A stretch of DNA of 64,000 nucleotides, taken from contig NZ_MSCV01000028.1 in assembly GCF_002005105.1 (NCBI RefSeq), positions 1-64,000 on the forward strand. The letters run 5' to 3'. Under the pieces are notes generated by a model. It saw only the letters and a list, made by a program, of their open reading frames with translations. It ran no database searches and had not been told where the DNA came from. The number at the start of each line of letters is the position of its first letter. The first letter of the stretch is position 1. Positions 42,874-52,884 of the stretch are shown here, one piece after another. The DNA comes from Methylocaldum sp. 14B (GTDB lineage: Bacteria; Pseudomonadota; Gammaproteobacteria; Methylococcales; Methylococcaceae). Made by a program: the position numbers and the translations under genes.

Positions 42874-45800
42874 ATGCATTCGCAATCCTGGCAATTTTGG
42901 ATCGATCGCGGCGGAACCTTCACCGACATCGTCGCCCGCCGGTCGGACGGCCTCCTGTTGACCCACAAGCTCCTTTCGGAAAATCCGGACCGCTACCGCG
43001 ACGCCGCCCTGCAAGGCATCCGCGACATTCTGGATCTGGCTCCCGATGCGACCCTGGAACAGGCCAACATCCAGGCCGTGCGGATGGGCACCACGGTGGG
43101 AACGAATGCGCTGCTGGAACGGAAGGGCGAACCGACGGTCCTGGCCATCACGCGGGGCTTCGCCGACGCCCTCCGCATCGGCTATCAGAACCGGCCGGAT
43201 ATCTTCGCCCTGAATATCCGCCGCCCCGAACCGCTTTACCAAAAGGTCGCCGAAATCACCGGGCGTCACGACTCCCGCGGCTCGGAGCTGGAGCCGCTGG
43301 ATCTCGGCGAAGCGGAACAACAATTGACCGGGGCCTACCGGGAAGGTTTCCGATCGATCGCCATCGTGCTCATGCACGCCTGGCGGACGCCCGATCACGA
43401 ACTCGTACTGGAAAAGCTGGCCAAGGCAATCGGCTACACCCAGATTTCCCTCTCCCACCGCGTGAGTCCCGCCATGAAATTGATCGGGCGGGGCGACATC
43501 ACGGTGGTGGATGCTTATCTGTCGCCGGTATTACGCCGTTATGTCGATCAAGTCGCCGCCGGCTTGGGCATCGGCCCAGCCCATGAAGTGCAACAAGATC
43601 ACAAGCTCAAGTTGCTGTTCATGCAGTCCAATGGCGGATTGGCGGATGCCCACCGGTTCCAGGGCAAGGACAGCATTCTGTCGGGTCCCGCCGGTGGCAT
43701 CGTCGGCGCGGTGGCGGTCTCCCGTCTCGCCGGCTTCGATCGGATCGTCACCTTCGACATGGGCGGCACATCCACCGACGTGGCCCATTACGCCGGCGAA
43801 TTCGAACGCAGCCAGGAAACCGAGATCGCCGGCATCCGGCTGCGGGCGCCCATCCTCAATATTCACACCGTCGCGGCGGGCGGCGGCTCGATCCTGCGTT
43901 TCGACGGACTTCGCTTCCGGGCCGGCCCCGATTCGGCCGGTGCCAATCCGGGCCCCGCCTGCTACCGGCGCGGCGGACCTCTGTGCGTGACCGACGCCAA
44001 TGTGATGGTAGGAAAGATACGCCCGGAGTTCTTTCCGAAAGTGTTCGGACCGACCGGCGATCAGCCTCTGGATACGGAAATCGTGCGGCGCAAATTCCGG
44101 GAACTGGCGGAAACCGTCCGGTCCGGCTCCGGGCAAACGCTCTCGCCCGAAGAAGTGGCGGAAGGCTTCATCGACGTGGCGGTGGAAAACATGGCCGCCG
44201 CGATCAAGAAGATCTCTGTGCAGCGCGGCCACGATCTGGCCGATTACGTCCTGTGCTGCTTCGGCGCGGCCGGCGGCCAGCACGCCTGCAAGGTCGCCGA
44301 GCGGCTCGGCATCGCCAAGATTTTTCTGCATCCTCTGGCTGGCGTCTTGTCCGCCTACGGCATGGGTCTCGCCGATTACCGCGTCATCAAGGAAAGGGCG
44401 GTCGTCGCTCTGTTGAACGATGCCGCCGTCCCGGAGTTGCGGACGGTGCTCGACGCACTGGAAACCGAAGGACGCGCGGAGCTCTCCGCCCAGGAGGTCC
44501 CGCCGGAACGGATTGTCGCGGCTCGCCTGGCCATGCTCCGGTACGAGGGTACCGACACCCTGTTCGCCGTGCCGTTCGGCGATTCGGCGGAGATGCGGGC
44601 GAAGTTCGAGGACCGGCACCGCCAGCGCTTTGGCTTCGTTTATCCCGACAAGGCTTTGCTGGTGGATACCGCGACCGTGGAGCTGTCCGGCTTGAACGAA
44701 ACCATCGAAGAACCGGAATACCCGTTACAGCCCGACGCTTCTCCGGAACCGGTCGCGAAGGTCCGGATATATTCCGGCCGAAACCATCACGATGCGCCGG
44801 TTTATCGGCGCGAGGACCTGAAGCCGGGGGTCCGCTTGCAAGGACCCGCGATTCTGGTCGAACCGAACTCGACCACGATCATCGAGCCCGGCTGGCAGGG
44901 CGAGATTACCGTCCGCAACCATCTTATCCTCAGCGCTCGTGAAGCAAGCGACTGTGCGAATTCCATGTCGGAGGCAGAAGAAACGGAGCAGCCGGTCGAT
45001 CCGGCGCGCCTCGAAATCTTCAACCGGCTGTTCATGTCGGTCGCCGAGGACATGGGCTATACGCTGCAAAACACCGCCCATTCGGTGAACATAAAGGAGC
45101 GCCTCGATTTCTCCTGTGCGCTGTTCGACGGAAACGGCGGACTCGTCGCCAATGCGCCGCACATTCCGGTACATCTGGGTTCCATGGACGAGAGCGTCAA
45201 GGCGCTGATCGCGGGTCACGGGGACGAACTGCGACCGGGCGACGTTTGGCTCATCAATTCCCCCTATCACGGCGGTACGCATCTGCCGGACATTACGGTA
45301 ATCACGCCCTTGTTCGACGACACGGGCGAATCGGTCCTTTTCTATCTCGCCTCGCGCGGTCATCACGCCGACGTGGGCGGCATCACGCCCGGTTCGATGC
45401 CGCCCCGCAGTACGTCCATCGATCAGGAAGGCGTTCTGAGCTCGGGTCTGAAGATCGTCGAAAACGGACACATACGCGAATCGGCCATCCGCGACTGGCT
45501 CAATGCAAAGCCTTATCCGGCCCGCGATCCCGACCGGAATCTGGCGGATCTCCGCGCCCAGATCGCCGCCAACGTGAAAGGCATGCAGGCGCTCCGCGGC
45601 ATGCTCGAACGTTATTCGCTGGCGACGGTCCGGCGCTACATGGGGCATGTGCAGGACAACGCGGAAGAAGCGGTGCGGCGGGTCATCGCACGGCTTTCCG
45701 ACGGCGAATTCGCGGTGACGATGGACTCGGGCGCGGTCATCCGCGTGGCGATCCGGGTCGATTCCGAAAACCGGCGGGCCTTCATCGATTTCACCGGGAC

Positions 45801-46521
45801 CTCGCCGCAGCAGCCGGACAATCTGAACGCCCCTGCCGCCGTGTGCAAGGCGGCCGTCCTGTATGTGTTCCGCACCCTGGTGGACGACGATATTCCGCTG
45901 AACGCCGGCTGTCTGCGCCCGCTCGAAATCCGGATTCCCGAAGGCTCCCTGCTCAACCCCCATTATCCCGCGGCGGTCGCGGCCGGCAACGTGGAAACCT
46001 CGCAGCACATCGTCGATGCCTTGTACGGCGCGCTGGGCGTGCTGGCCGCTTCGCAGGGCACGATGAACAACTTCACCTTCGGCAACACGCGCTACCAATA
46101 CTACGAAACCATCTGCGGCGGGGCCGGCGCCGGAGCCGGTTTCGACGGCGCGGACGCCGTGCACACCCATATGACCAATTCCCGCATCACCGATCCCGAA
46201 GTACTGGAGTGGCGGCTTCCGGTGCTGCTGGAAACCTTCGCCATCCGCCGGGGCAGCGGCGGCGAGGGCTTGCATAAGGGCGGCGACGGCGTGATCCGAA
46301 AGATCCGGTTTCTGCAACCGATGACCGCAGGAATCGTCTCCAGCCGCCGCCTGCAGCCGCCGTTCGGCCTCAACGGCGGAAACCCTGGCGCATGCGGACG
46401 AAACCTCGTGATCCGCGCCAATGGAGAGCAGGAAATTCTCGGGTCGCAGGCCGAAACCGACATGGACGCGGGCGACACGTTCGTCATCGAGACGCCCGGC
46501 GGCGGCGGATATGGAAGTTAG
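42874..46521 (+). CDS. 5-oxoprolinase/hydantoinase A+B fusion
   Basis: The protein is 1215 residues. The N-terminal half (about 1-690) is hydantoinase A/oxoprolinase with an ASKHA-type nucleotide fold: [42 protein letters not shown] and [15 protein letters not shown]. The second half (about 705-1215) is hydantoinase [56 protein letters not shown]. The fused form fits an ATP-dependent 5-oxoprolinase, which opens 5-oxo-L-proline to glutamate; hydantoin substrates are an alternative. It is divergent from iscR with no clear ribosome site. Confidence 0.92.
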   Translation: MHSQSWQFWIDRGGTFTDIVARRSDGLLLTHKLLSENPDRYRDAALQGIRDILDLAPDATLEQANIQAVRMGTTVGTNALLERKGEPTVLAITRGFADALRIGYQNRPDIFALNIRRPEPLYQKVAEITGRHDSRGSELEPLDLGEAEQQLTGAYREGFRSIAIVLMHAWRTPDHELVLEKLAKAIGYTQISLSHRVSPAMKLIGRGDITVVDAYLSPVLRRYVDQVAAGLGIGPAHEVQQDHKLKLLFMQSNGGLADAHRFQGKDSILSGPAGGIVGAVAVSRLAGFDRIVTFDMGGTSTDVAHYAGEFERSQETEIAGIRLRAPILNIHTVAAGGGSILRFDGLRFRAGPDSAGANPGPACYRRGGPLCVTDANVMVGKIRPEFFPKVFGPTGDQPLDTEIVRRKFRELAETVRSGSGQTLSPEEVAEGFIDVAVENMAAAIKKISVQRGHDLADYVLCCFGAAGGQHACKVAERLGIAKIFLHPLAGVLSAYGMGLADYRVIKERAVVALLNDAAVPELRTVLDALETEGRAELSAQEVPPERIVAARLAMLRYEGTDTLFAVPFGDSAEMRAKFEDRHRQRFGFVYPDKALLVDTATVELSGLNETIEEPEYPLQPDASPEPVAKVRIYSGRNHHDAPVYRREDLKPGVRLQGPAILVEPNSTTIIEPGWQGEITVRNHLILSAREASDCANSMSEAEETEQPVDPARLEIFNRLFMSVAEDMGYTLQNTAHSVNIKERLDFSCALFDGNGGLVANAPHIPVHLGSMDESVKALIAGHGDELRPGDVWLINSPYHGGTHLPDITVITPLFDDTGESVLFYLASRGHHADVGGITPGSMPPRSTSIDQEGVLSSGLKIVENGHIRESAIRDWLNAKPYPARDPDRNLADLRAQIAANVKGMQALRGMLERYSLATVRRYMGHVQDNAEEAVRRVIARLSDGEFAVTMDSGAVIRVAIRVDSENRRAFIDFTGTSPQQPDNLNAPAAVCKAAVLYVFRTLVDDDIPLNAGCLRPLEIRIPEGSLLNPHYPAAVAAGNVETSQHIVDALYGALGVLAASQGTMNNFTFGNTRYQYYETICGGAGAGAGFDGADAVHTHMTNSRITDPEVLEWRLPVLLETFAIRRGSGGEGLHKGGDGVIRKIRFLQPMTAGIVSSRRLQPPFGLNGGNPGACGRNLVIRANGEQEILGSQAETDMDAGDTFVIETPGGGGYGS

Positions 46522-46609
46522 ATTGTTCCGAATCCCATAGCCTCCTGGCCTCGGACAGCTGCTCGTTGACGGCCGTTTTCACGACTGTTTTGGACATCGA
46601 GGTGATCAC

Positions 46610-47209
46610 TTGAAGAGCATTTGCGTATTCTGCGGTTCCAACCCCGGCAAGCGCCCCGAATACCGGATCGCTGCCGAAACCTTGGGCCGGCTGCTGGCCG
46701 AAAAAGGTTTGGAACTGGTGTATGGCGGCGGGACCGTGGGTCTCATGGGCATTCTGTCGAGTGCCTGCCTTGCGGCCGGAGGACGGGTGATCGGCATCAT
46801 CCCGAAAGCTTTGATCGGCCGCGAGGTGGCAGGACGAATGGTGGAACACACCAGCCTTACCCGGCTGGAAGTGGTAGATTCGATGCACACCCGCAAAGCC
46901 CGCATGGCAGAAATCGCAGATGGCTTCATCGCGCTGCCCGGAGGTTTCGGAACCTTCGAGGAGCTGTTCGAAATCCTTACCTGGGCCCAACTTGGATTTC
47001 ATCGTAAGCCGATCGGACTTCTCGATGCGGAAGGCTACTACGAACCTCTCCTAAGCTTGTGCGATCGGGCGCTCGCGGAGGGCTTCATGAAACCCGAGAG
47101 CAGAAGGCGGCTGCTGGCCCATACCGACCCGGAAATGCTCCTGGAGGCCCTGGCCGCATATCAGCCCGAACCGGTCATCCCGTGGATTCGGGACGAGAGG
47201 CAGCTGTAA
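46610..47209 (+). CDS. LOG family protein (TIGR00730 Rossmann fold)
   Basis: This 199-residue protein starts at a TTG with GAGGTGA five bases upstream. It has a Rossmann-like opening ICVFCGSNPGKRPEY, YGGGTVGLMG and the hallmark PGGFGTFEELFE (about 105-116), with the MHTRKARM catalytic region before it. Members act as cytokinin riboside 5'-monophosphate phosphoribohydrolases or more general nucleotide glycosidases. It lies 88 bases after the oxoprolinase gene; linkage is possible but unproven. Confidence 0.92.
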   Translation: MKSICVFCGSNPGKRPEYRIAAETLGRLLAEKGLELVYGGGTVGLMGILSSACLAAGGRVIGIIPKALIGREVAGRMVEHTSLTRLEVVDSMHTRKARMAEIADGFIALPGGFGTFEELFEILTWAQLGFHRKPIGLLDAEGYYEPLLSLCDRALAEGFMKPESRRRLLAHTDPEMLLEALAAYQPEPVIPWIRDERQL

Positions 47210-47236
47210 TTCCATTCGGCATTCAAGCGGACATTA

Positions 47237-47346
47237 ATCGTAGGATGGGTAGAGCGAAGCGAAACCCATCGATGGCGGGTTAGCCCCTAGTCTCCGCTCG
47301 GGACAGGCCCTTCGACAGGCTCAGGACAGGCTCCGCGTAACCCACC
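47237..47346. repeat. Inverted copy of the 15912-16023 repeat
   Basis: Reads TCGTAGGATGGGTAGAGCG...CGATGGCGGGTTAGCCCC..., then CCTTCGACAGGCTCAGGACAGG and CTCCGCGTAACCCACCGA. It is nearly identical in inverted sense to 15912-16023. From here to 47479 I see nothing else. Confidence 0.65.
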
Positions 47347-47479
47347 GATTCGAGGTTGCCACACCTGAATTCAATTGAAAGCTACGCGCTGAGAAGCTCC
47401 GGAGCGTAATGGCTGCCCCGGTTCGTGGCGAGCCTCAGCCCTCAAGTGAAAGGCGCATGAAAGTGAAAGGGACAGGCAG

Positions 47480-47677
47480 TCAAGCAACGACTTGCTCATA
47501 CGAAAAGCTCGGGAGATCCGCCCTCTCCTTCGCATGCTCGATCGTAATCCCGCAAATATTCCCGTGCGGGTCCAGTTCAAGCAGCGTATTTTCGTCCAAG
47601 TCCCGCGTTTCCGAAACCTCGGCGGGCTTCAACTCGATATAAAGGGTGTCCGTATCCTGAAAGTACATAATCTTCAT
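47480..47677 (-). CDS. DUF2283 domain protein
   Basis: This 65-residue protein is the full DUF2283 length and pattern: MKIMYFQDTDTLYIELKP, then SETRDLDENTLLELDPHGNICGITIEHA. These small proteins often sit in or beside toxin-antitoxin loci. It lies 28 bases downstream of a HigA-like gene on the same strand and may be part of that operon. Function unknown. Confidence 0.85.
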   Translation of the reverse strand: MKIMYFQDTDTLYIELKPAEVSETRDLDENTLLELDPHGNICGITIEHAKERADLPSFSYEQVVA

Positions 47678-47705
47678 AACCTAGACGTCCTATCGGACAG
47701 AGACG

Positions 47706-47948
47706 CTAATGTGTCGATTCCTCCAAGGGATAGTTGACCTTCTCATACTCATGAATGAAAAGCCCAAGCGTCTCCACCAGACGGGCAAGCGGGTTGTTTT
47801 CATCGGCGCCGCCTGCGTCCAAAAGCTCGTTCAGGATCGACACCGCGCGGTCGTATTCGGCCTCCGAGTGGATCGGATAGAGCGGAACGGCATTGCAAAT
47901 CGCCTGATAGTGGCGGATCACATCGGAAAGTTCAGTGGCGTGCATCAA
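47706..47948 (-). CDS. HigA-like antitoxin, apparently lacking the DNA-binding domain
   Basis: This 80-residue protein has a region with the HigA N-terminal pattern PIHSEAEYDRAVSILNELLDAGGADENNPLARLVETLGLFIHEYEKVNYPL. HigA partners of this HigB type normally continue into an Xre helix-turn-helix of about 50 residues; here the frame stops right after YPLEESTH and no helix-turn-helix sequence follows before the next gene. The ATG overlaps the HigB stop. It may still neutralise HigB, but autorepression by DNA binding is doubtful. Confidence 0.75.
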   Translation of the reverse strand: MMHATELSDVIRHYQAICNAVPLYPIHSEAEYDRAVSILNELLDAGGADENNPLARLVETLGLFIHEYEKVNYPLEESTH

Positions 47949-48226
47949 GGCCTCCAGCGGTCATAGTCGCTGTGCGTCAGTACCGCACGAATGTAAAGCG
48001 TTTGGGTATTGAAATGGATAGCGGCAATCAGCCGGTAATGGTTACCGGCAATGTCAAAGACATAATAATGCCCTACTTTATCCACGGAACCGAACACCGC
48101 CTTCAACTCGGCAAAAGAACTGAACCTGTTCGATTCAATCCGTCTTCGCCAATCCTGCAAAGACTTCTCCGCCTGAGGGTGCAAAGCTGCAAAATCTCGT
48201 AAAGCCTTGTTGCTGACAACACGCAA
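47945..48226 (-). CDS. higB: HigB-type mRNA interferase toxin
   Basis: This 93-residue protein matches the HigB toxin family (PF09907): MRVVSNKALRDFAALHPQAEKSLQDWRRRIE, FGSVDKVGHYYVFDIAGNHYRLIAAIHF and the terminal YIRAVLTHSDYDRW. It would cut mRNA at the ribosome. It is the first gene of the pair, toxin before antitoxin as usual for HigBA, with an ATGA overlap. Confidence 0.88.
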   Translation of the reverse strand: MRVVSNKALRDFAALHPQAEKSLQDWRRRIESNRFSSFAELKAVFGSVDKVGHYYVFDIAGNHYRLIAAIHFNTQTLYIRAVLTHSDYDRWRP

Positions 48227-48562
48227 ATGTTCGACTCCCTAAACTGCCAGAATAGCATCGTCAAGCGATCGCCGGATATGGAATAGATTAACAAGCCTGA
48301 AGCATCAAAGATGCAACTTCTGGAGAACGCAAACCGCAGCCATCAACTAACATTCGACTATGGAACGTCAGCCAAAGGACGAAAGCCTGACACCTTCTCG
48401 CCACCTTCTCGCTCTGGGTGAACTTCATTCAGTTACTCACAGCGATTCCTATACGCGATAAAGCGCGGTCGGAAAAGATCATGCCGGCCATGGGGTATTA
48501 GCACAATAACCAAAGCCTGACACCTTCTCCACTGACACCTTCTCCACCTTCTCTGACACGTG
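48227..48562. other. Intergenic with short TGACACCTTCTC repeats
   Basis: The motif CCTGACACCTTCTC occurs at about 48388 and 48508 with a partial tandem (CACTGACACCTTCTCCACCTTCTCTGACAC) up to 48550. No gene is evident. The higB promoter should lie at the left end. Confidence 0.45.
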
Positions 48563-49249
48563 TTAGCTGCGTGAACCACCATAGCCACCCCAAATGGTAT
48601 AGACAGGCGCCTTGTACGTTCTTGTTCCTTCAGCATCTCTCACAGTGATCTCGTTCAGCCAGTCGTCGGTCAACCGTCCAGAAAGACGCCCCGATAGCTC
48701 CAAAATCATCTTGTCTAGGATCGAGAGCGCGGCTGTTGCGTGCGTATGATCCAACTCGAATGGGTTCTTTGGAATTCGCGATTGTCGCCACGATTCCCCT
48801 TTAAGGATTTCCAGCCAGGGATATTCTTCCGGTTTTCCGCTAATTGAAATTGTCGAATTCGGCGGTGCCTTGCCCTTGAGGAAGATCTCCACCTTCGGGT
48901 GCGCAAGCCAGTTCCTAATTTGGATCAGTTCCTTGAAACTCTGAAAAGGCTCTGCACCCCGATCAAATGCGGTTTGTGCTGCATCGCCGCAGACAAATGG
49001 CGCTATGCACCACTTGTCAAGAATGCTGGCTTTTTCAAGGGCTTCCGCTACGACGGGATCGGCTGAGAATTCCGAGAGAACACGGTTAATCAGAGCTTCA
49101 CTGGCAAATACAGTGGAGATAATTGCGTGACGGACGTAAATGCTTGGATTCACGTCGCCTTCGTGCTGCGAAGCAGCCCACTCCGCGAACTTCCGCGCAT
49201 CGTTGTAATGCATATAGAAGAAGTTGAGTTCAATGCCTACGTCCGACAC
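48563..49249 (-). CDS. HEPN-like hypothetical protein
   Basis: This 228-residue helical protein has an N-terminal helix pair (HYNDARKFAEWAASQH, VRHAIISTVFASEALINRVLSEF) followed by FKELIQIRNWLAHPKVE near residue 110. The RNWLAH sequence fits the HEPN RX4-6H motif, and a preceding bundle of helices is expected for that fold. HEPN proteins are often RNases of toxin or defence modules, but some only bind nucleotides or act in signalling. It follows a RES-domain gene by 80 bases on the same strand. The assignment rests on motif and context. Confidence 0.6.
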   Translation of the reverse strand: MSDVGIELNFFYMHYNDARKFAEWAASQHEGDVNPSIYVRHAIISTVFASEALINRVLSEFSADPVVAEALEKASILDKWCIAPFVCGDAAQTAFDRGAEPFQSFKELIQIRNWLAHPKVEIFLKGKAPPNSTISISGKPEEYPWLEILKGESWRQSRIPKNPFELDHTHATAALSILDKMILELSGRLSGRLTDDWLNEITVRDAEGTRTYKAPVYTIWGGYGGSRS

Positions 49250-49329
49250 TTTCTTCTCTCCCTTGCGGCTAACGCCCTGCTTGAGCCGCGCGTTGCTTTG
49301 AATGCGTCGGCTTCAAGCGATTATTGGGC

Positions 49330-50376
49330 CTACACGCCGACTGGACCAAAGTGGAACCCATAATTGACGTGACTCAATACCAATTTGTTGATGCAGCGGA
49401 CCGTTACCTTCTGCCCTGCTATGGGACGACCAAACAAGGCGAAGTTCGGGATCGACTTGGCCTGTTCATATTCCCGCATTTGCGGGAAACGTCGATATGA
49501 AATTCCATACGCCGCCTCGAAAGGCATACTGCCCGTTCGGAGCAAACTAAAGTATGACGAATAGATCAGTCCGTCGTACCCGGCCACATGCGCCGCCTTA
49601 GCTATTTCTCGGGAGATCGGATAGGAATGCTTTCCTGCCAGAAACAGCATATGGACGGCCATATCGAGGCTATCAAACTCCGTGACATGTTCCTCTGGCA
49701 AGACATAAGAAAGATCCAGGAGCTTTAAGGTCCTCGTCGGCGCTAGCGAAGCGACGTAGATTTCGTCCTCTGCCGTTACCCGGCACTCATGCACACATAC
49801 TTCAAGGTCCTGAGATCCGTACATGACCGGGAGGTCGGTGGAGTCCAAACGTCCTGTGCCCAGGAACTCTGTCGGTGGAGTGTCGTATTCCGCCTCCTCA
49901 GTCGGCACTTTCGGCGCCTTGCGGATACGATAGAACAAGCGGCTCTCATCGAGTTCAACTAACGGATACTCGTTAATGATCCGCTGGATGATCGCAGCTC
50001 GAGAGTGCCCCTCCTGAAGCGCCTTGAGAGGCTCAACCTCACCCACCATCCATAAGCGAGGCCCGTAGCAGAAGAAGCCGACTCCGAGCGTGTTGCTGAT
50101 CAGTTCGATGTCCTTCTTAAACCGAGCAGCAGTCGAGATGCTCGTTTTCTGATGTTCGTTGAATTGGACGATCGGCGCTGCGCCATAGTCGCACTTATGC
50201 AGAGTTCCCCACACGAAAAACCTATGAGCAAGCGCTTCAACTCTCTCTTTTGTTAGTTTTCGCCCGGAAGCTTGACCGCAGTTCTGGCACTTAGAATCGT
50301 CTGCGTCGCCGATTCGTTCGGCATCCAGTCTCAGGCCCTGATCGGAAAAGCAGTTCGAACACAAAACGAAGCTCAT
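49330..50376 (-). CDS. RES domain protein with N-terminal zinc ribbon
   Basis: The protein is 348 residues. Residues 6-35 carry two CxxC pairs (CSNC, CQNC), a likely zinc ribbon. A helical middle (about 40-140) is followed by a RES domain (about 150-320): LFYRIRKAP, GRLDSTDLPVMYGSQDLEVCVHECR, TLKLLDLS and AAHVAGYDGLIYSSY. RES proteins of this longer type are probable NAD+ phosphorylases or glycohydrolases outside the classic Xre-RES pairs. It is transcribed ahead of the HEPN-like gene, suggesting a two-gene effector or defence module. Confidence 0.8.
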   Translation of the reverse strand: MSFVLCSNCFSDQGLRLDAERIGDADDSKCQNCGQASGRKLTKERVEALAHRFFVWGTLHKCDYGAAPIVQFNEHQKTSISTAARFKKDIELISNTLGVGFFCYGPRLWMVGEVEPLKALQEGHSRAAIIQRIINEYPLVELDESRLFYRIRKAPKVPTEEAEYDTPPTEFLGTGRLDSTDLPVMYGSQDLEVCVHECRVTAEDEIYVASLAPTRTLKLLDLSYVLPEEHVTEFDSLDMAVHMLFLAGKHSYPISREIAKAAHVAGYDGLIYSSYFSLLRTGSMPFEAAYGISYRRFPQMREYEQAKSIPNFALFGRPIAGQKVTVRCINKLVLSHVNYGFHFGPVGV

Positions 50377-50701
50377 TTAGGTTCCTTGGCCCAACTTAAA
50401 GTCGACCTCAAAAACGAGATCTAATCTGGAATTGGAAAATATCCAACGTTTTGCTTTGCATCAATCGTGATACCTAATCCGGAAGGCCAAATAATCCGAA
50501 TCGGGAGAAGGAGTCGCGCTTTATTATTTTGCTTACGCCACGCTCACGGCGTTCGTTTCCCACCGCGTTTTCATTTCGCCCAACAGTACGGTAGATCAAG
50601 AATCCTTTCCCGACACGACTGCCGGCAATGGATGGCCGACCTACGACTTTGCCGGAAACGCAGAGTCTGTCCTGAGCGAAGCCGAAGGGCTTATTCCGGC
50701 C

Positions 50702-50893
50702 TAGAGCATTTTCCGATTCGGTGTCAGAGAGCCCGATATGTAGGTCGGCAATCCCTTCCCAATCGCAAACGGTCGCTTTAGTCGCGACCCTTCCGACAAA
50801 ATCCTTTGCCGAGCCGATAAGTCGGCAAGGGATTGCCGACCTACGTTCTTCCCGCCCGACACGAAGCCGTACATCGGGATGAAAAACGCTCTA
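50702..50893. repeat. MITE-like composite repeat, TAGAGC family (type 2)
   Basis: The left end TAGAGCATTTTCCGATTCGG and right end GATGAAAAACGCTCTA match the outer sequences at 1-232. It contains one 34-bp unit (50761-50794) and a GTCGGCAA/TTGCCGAC hairpin. The 120 bases to its left (50580-50700) hold decayed pieces of similar hairpins and a CCTGAGCGAAGCCGAAGGG motif. Confidence 0.75.
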
Positions 50894-51014
50894 TGAGTCA
50901 TATCGGCCTGTATTTTGACTTGTGCGGGGCAGTTTCCCATGGCGCGCCGCTATATAGCAGTGAAAAATGCTTAATTGCTCCGGCAGCTTAGTGGAATCAT
51001 GCCAATGATAGCTG

Positions 51015-51135
51015 GTATAGGATGGGCTGAGCCTGCGCAGCCCATCGATCGCGAACGATGCCTGTCCTGAGCCCAGTCGAAGGGCCTGTCCTGAGCGAGT
51101 CGAAGGGCGCTTCCCGATGGTCGGCACATCCTACG
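51015..51135. repeat. Palindrome-rich repeat TAGGATGGGC...CATCCTACG
   Basis: Outer arms GTATAGGATG and CATCCTACGG enclose GGGCTGAGCCTGCGCAGCCC, GATCGCGAACGATG and two CCTGTCCTGAGC/TCGAAGGG units. It is related to 35047-35124 and 15912-16023. Confidence 0.5.
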
Positions 51136-51175
51136 GACTGCATTTGTCGAAAATCGCTCTTTGTGCCATAGCAAT

Positions 51176-51409
51176 AACAGCCGTGTCTTGAGCGCGGCTG
51201 TCGCCGGAGCCCAGGCGGGCGAATTGATCCATGAATACGTCTTGGCAATGTGCAAGAATCTGAAGGTATCCGATCTCGCCGGGACCATACACATCTACCC
51301 GACCCTGGCGCAAATCAACCCCCGCCTGGCCGAGCAACGTCTCAAGGCTGGCCTGACCCCGACGGCAAAACGCTGGCTTAAATGCCTGTTTGGCTTGCGC
51401 GGCAACTAG
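51176..51409 (+). pseudogene. C-terminal remnant of a mercuric-reductase-like oxidoreductase
   Basis: From about 51200 the plus strand reads AGAQAGELIHEYVLAMCKNL, LAGTIHIYPTLAQINPRLAEQRLKAGLTPTAKRWL and ends LFGLRGN. This is the dimerisation domain end of class I pyridine nucleotide-disulfide oxidoreductases of the mercuric-reductase-like group. The catalytic and FAD domains are missing, and the upstream DNA is a palindromic repeat. Confidence 0.75.
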
Positions 51410-52105
51410 TAGTACAGCCGCAGCTGTTCCCGCCGGTGGCACCGATAATGGCAATCTCGAGCGCGGACTTCAGGCAGCAAAAACCCTACTCACTTCAGCG
51501 TCAGCACGAGCGTAACCCATTGAATCTACGATGATGAAAAAATCAAATCTGCGCGGATTCGAGCTGATAAGCTGGTTTAGATGACTTTTTCAACACAATC
51601 GGCCAAAAGCCGCCAGTCGCCAAATCTCCGTGGACGGTCGGTTCCTTTGGAAAAATCGGCCATTTTGCGGCAGCGACGTGAAGTGCGACGCATCCCCAGC
51701 ATATCCGCAGAGTTACTGATTCGGTAACTAGGGCTAGATCATGGCGTCCGAGAAGGATGACTACACGTCCAGCGAAACAGCGGAGTGATGAGGCGCTAAC
51801 CGATTCGTCCAAACTTTCGTTTTTCTGCTCTCCCGCTAAGCGGCCGTTCAATTTCAAATGGCGTTTCTGTGTACGGCCTGTTACAAGCATGTCAGGATTT
51901 TTTACAGAGCCCCAAAGATACAGAGGGAACCGCTGGGCGCGAGGCACTCTAAAGAGTTTTATTTCAAGGTCTTACGGTTAGTATTGGAGGCGATGGCCTA
52001 AATCCTGCTTGGCACTTCGAAGGTGCTAGGGGGTCGTTCCGAGGCGGTAGCGACGGTTTACCATCATGCTCACTCGTGAGCGCAGAATTAGGGAAAGTGA
52101 GACCA
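51410..52105. other. Intergenic region, no gene recognised
   Basis: About 700 bases. Open frames exist on both strands (51543-51947 minus, 51757-51981 plus) but neither shows a family, ribosome site or coding character. CTCTAAAGAGTTTTATTTCAAGG followed by TCTTACGG at about 51948-51976 looks like a decayed end of a TAGAGC-family repeat. The promoter of the next gene should lie at the right end. Confidence 0.4.
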
Positions 52106-52732
52106 ATGAAAACTCTGTGGATAATCGTTTGCCTAGTCGCTTCGTGCCTTGCCTGGGGAAGCGCGCATGCTCTACCGACGCTGCAGGTGACTAACGGCAT
52201 ATTGACCGGGGCCACCGGCGTCGAAGTCACCGTCAACAACGTGACCACGCTATACGATGTCACATTTCAGGGTGGGACCTGTGCCGGGTTGTTCAGCGGG
52301 TGCGATTCCAGCAACGATTTCGTGTTTAAGACGGAAGGGGAGGCATTGGCCGCCTCGCAAGCCTTATTGGACCAGGTCTTTTTGGACGGGGCCTTTGGCG
52401 CCTTCGATTCCGCCCCGGATACAACCGCGGGGTGCTCAGATTTCGTTCTTTGCATGGTGCTGACGCCCTATGATTTTGGGCTCACCGTAGGCGGGTTGGC
52501 CGATGTGGGTTTTGCACAAAATCTGTTTGGCCCGTTGGACGACGTTTCTGGTCTCCTGATTGTTTCCCCCTCGGACGACCTAACTTCCGAAAGCTTCATC
52601 TATGCCGTGTGGTCCCGCGTACCGACCAACAACGTCCCGGAGGCGCCGTCACCGGCGCTGGTGGGGGCGGGCATGATGGCCTATGCCGTTTTCCGCCGCC
52701 GGAGTTCGAGTCAGCGCAACCGCGCTCGGTAA
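52106..52732 (+). CDS. Exported PEP-CTERM-like protein
   Basis: This 208-residue protein starts at the ATG of MKTLWIIV, giving a clean signal peptide (1-22, cleavage after AHA). The mature region is polar, glycine- and aspartate-rich, with two pairs of cysteines (TCAGLFSGC and GCSDFVLC). The C-terminus VPEAPSPALVGAGMMAYAVFRRRSSS has the tripartite sorting-signal layout (VPEx motif, hydrophobic helix, arginine cluster) of PEP-CTERM proteins, processed by an exosortase encoded elsewhere. Function unknown. It lies upstream of the RTX gene but 620 bases away. Confidence 0.75.
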   Translation: MKTLWIIVCLVASCLAWGSAHALPTLQVTNGILTGATGVEVTVNNVTTLYDVTFQGGTCAGLFSGCDSSNDFVFKTEGEALAASQALLDQVFLDGAFGAFDSAPDTTAGCSDFVLCMVLTPYDFGLTVGGLADVGFAQNLFGPLDDVSGLLIVSPSDDLTSESFIYAVWSRVPTNNVPEAPSPALVGAGMMAYAVFRRRSSSQRNRAR

Positions 52733-52816
52733 GTTCGACCAACAAGCTTCACACGCGCTGCGAGTCATCTGCGCGCGATATCCGAACCCGTGGTTGGGGC
52801 CGGGCGAGACGGGTGG

Positions 52817-52884
52817 GGAAGGTCGCGATTAAAGCGACGTTTGCGATTTGGAAGGGGTGGCGATTAACGCCACCGTTTGCGATT
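52817..52884. repeat. Two tandem palindromic GTTTGCGATT units
   Basis: Units at 52817-52849 (arms GTCGC/GCGAC, loop GATTAAA) and 52850-52884 (arms GGTGGC/GCCACC, loop GATTAAC). The second has different arms but stays paired, and both loops carry a T where other copies have C. The remaining stretch to 53351 shows no gene; AAGGAG just before 53352 is the ribosome site of the RTX gene. Confidence 0.8.

Noticed and set aside
44725-46317. 530-codon frame antisense to the oxoprolinase gene
   Set aside because: Strong hydantoinase A/B motifs lie on the plus strand; the minus frame is compositionally odd and unmatched.
51543-51947. 134-codon minus ORF in the gap before the PEP-CTERM-like gene
   Set aside because: No family pattern or ribosome site; overlaps an equally featureless plus ORF.
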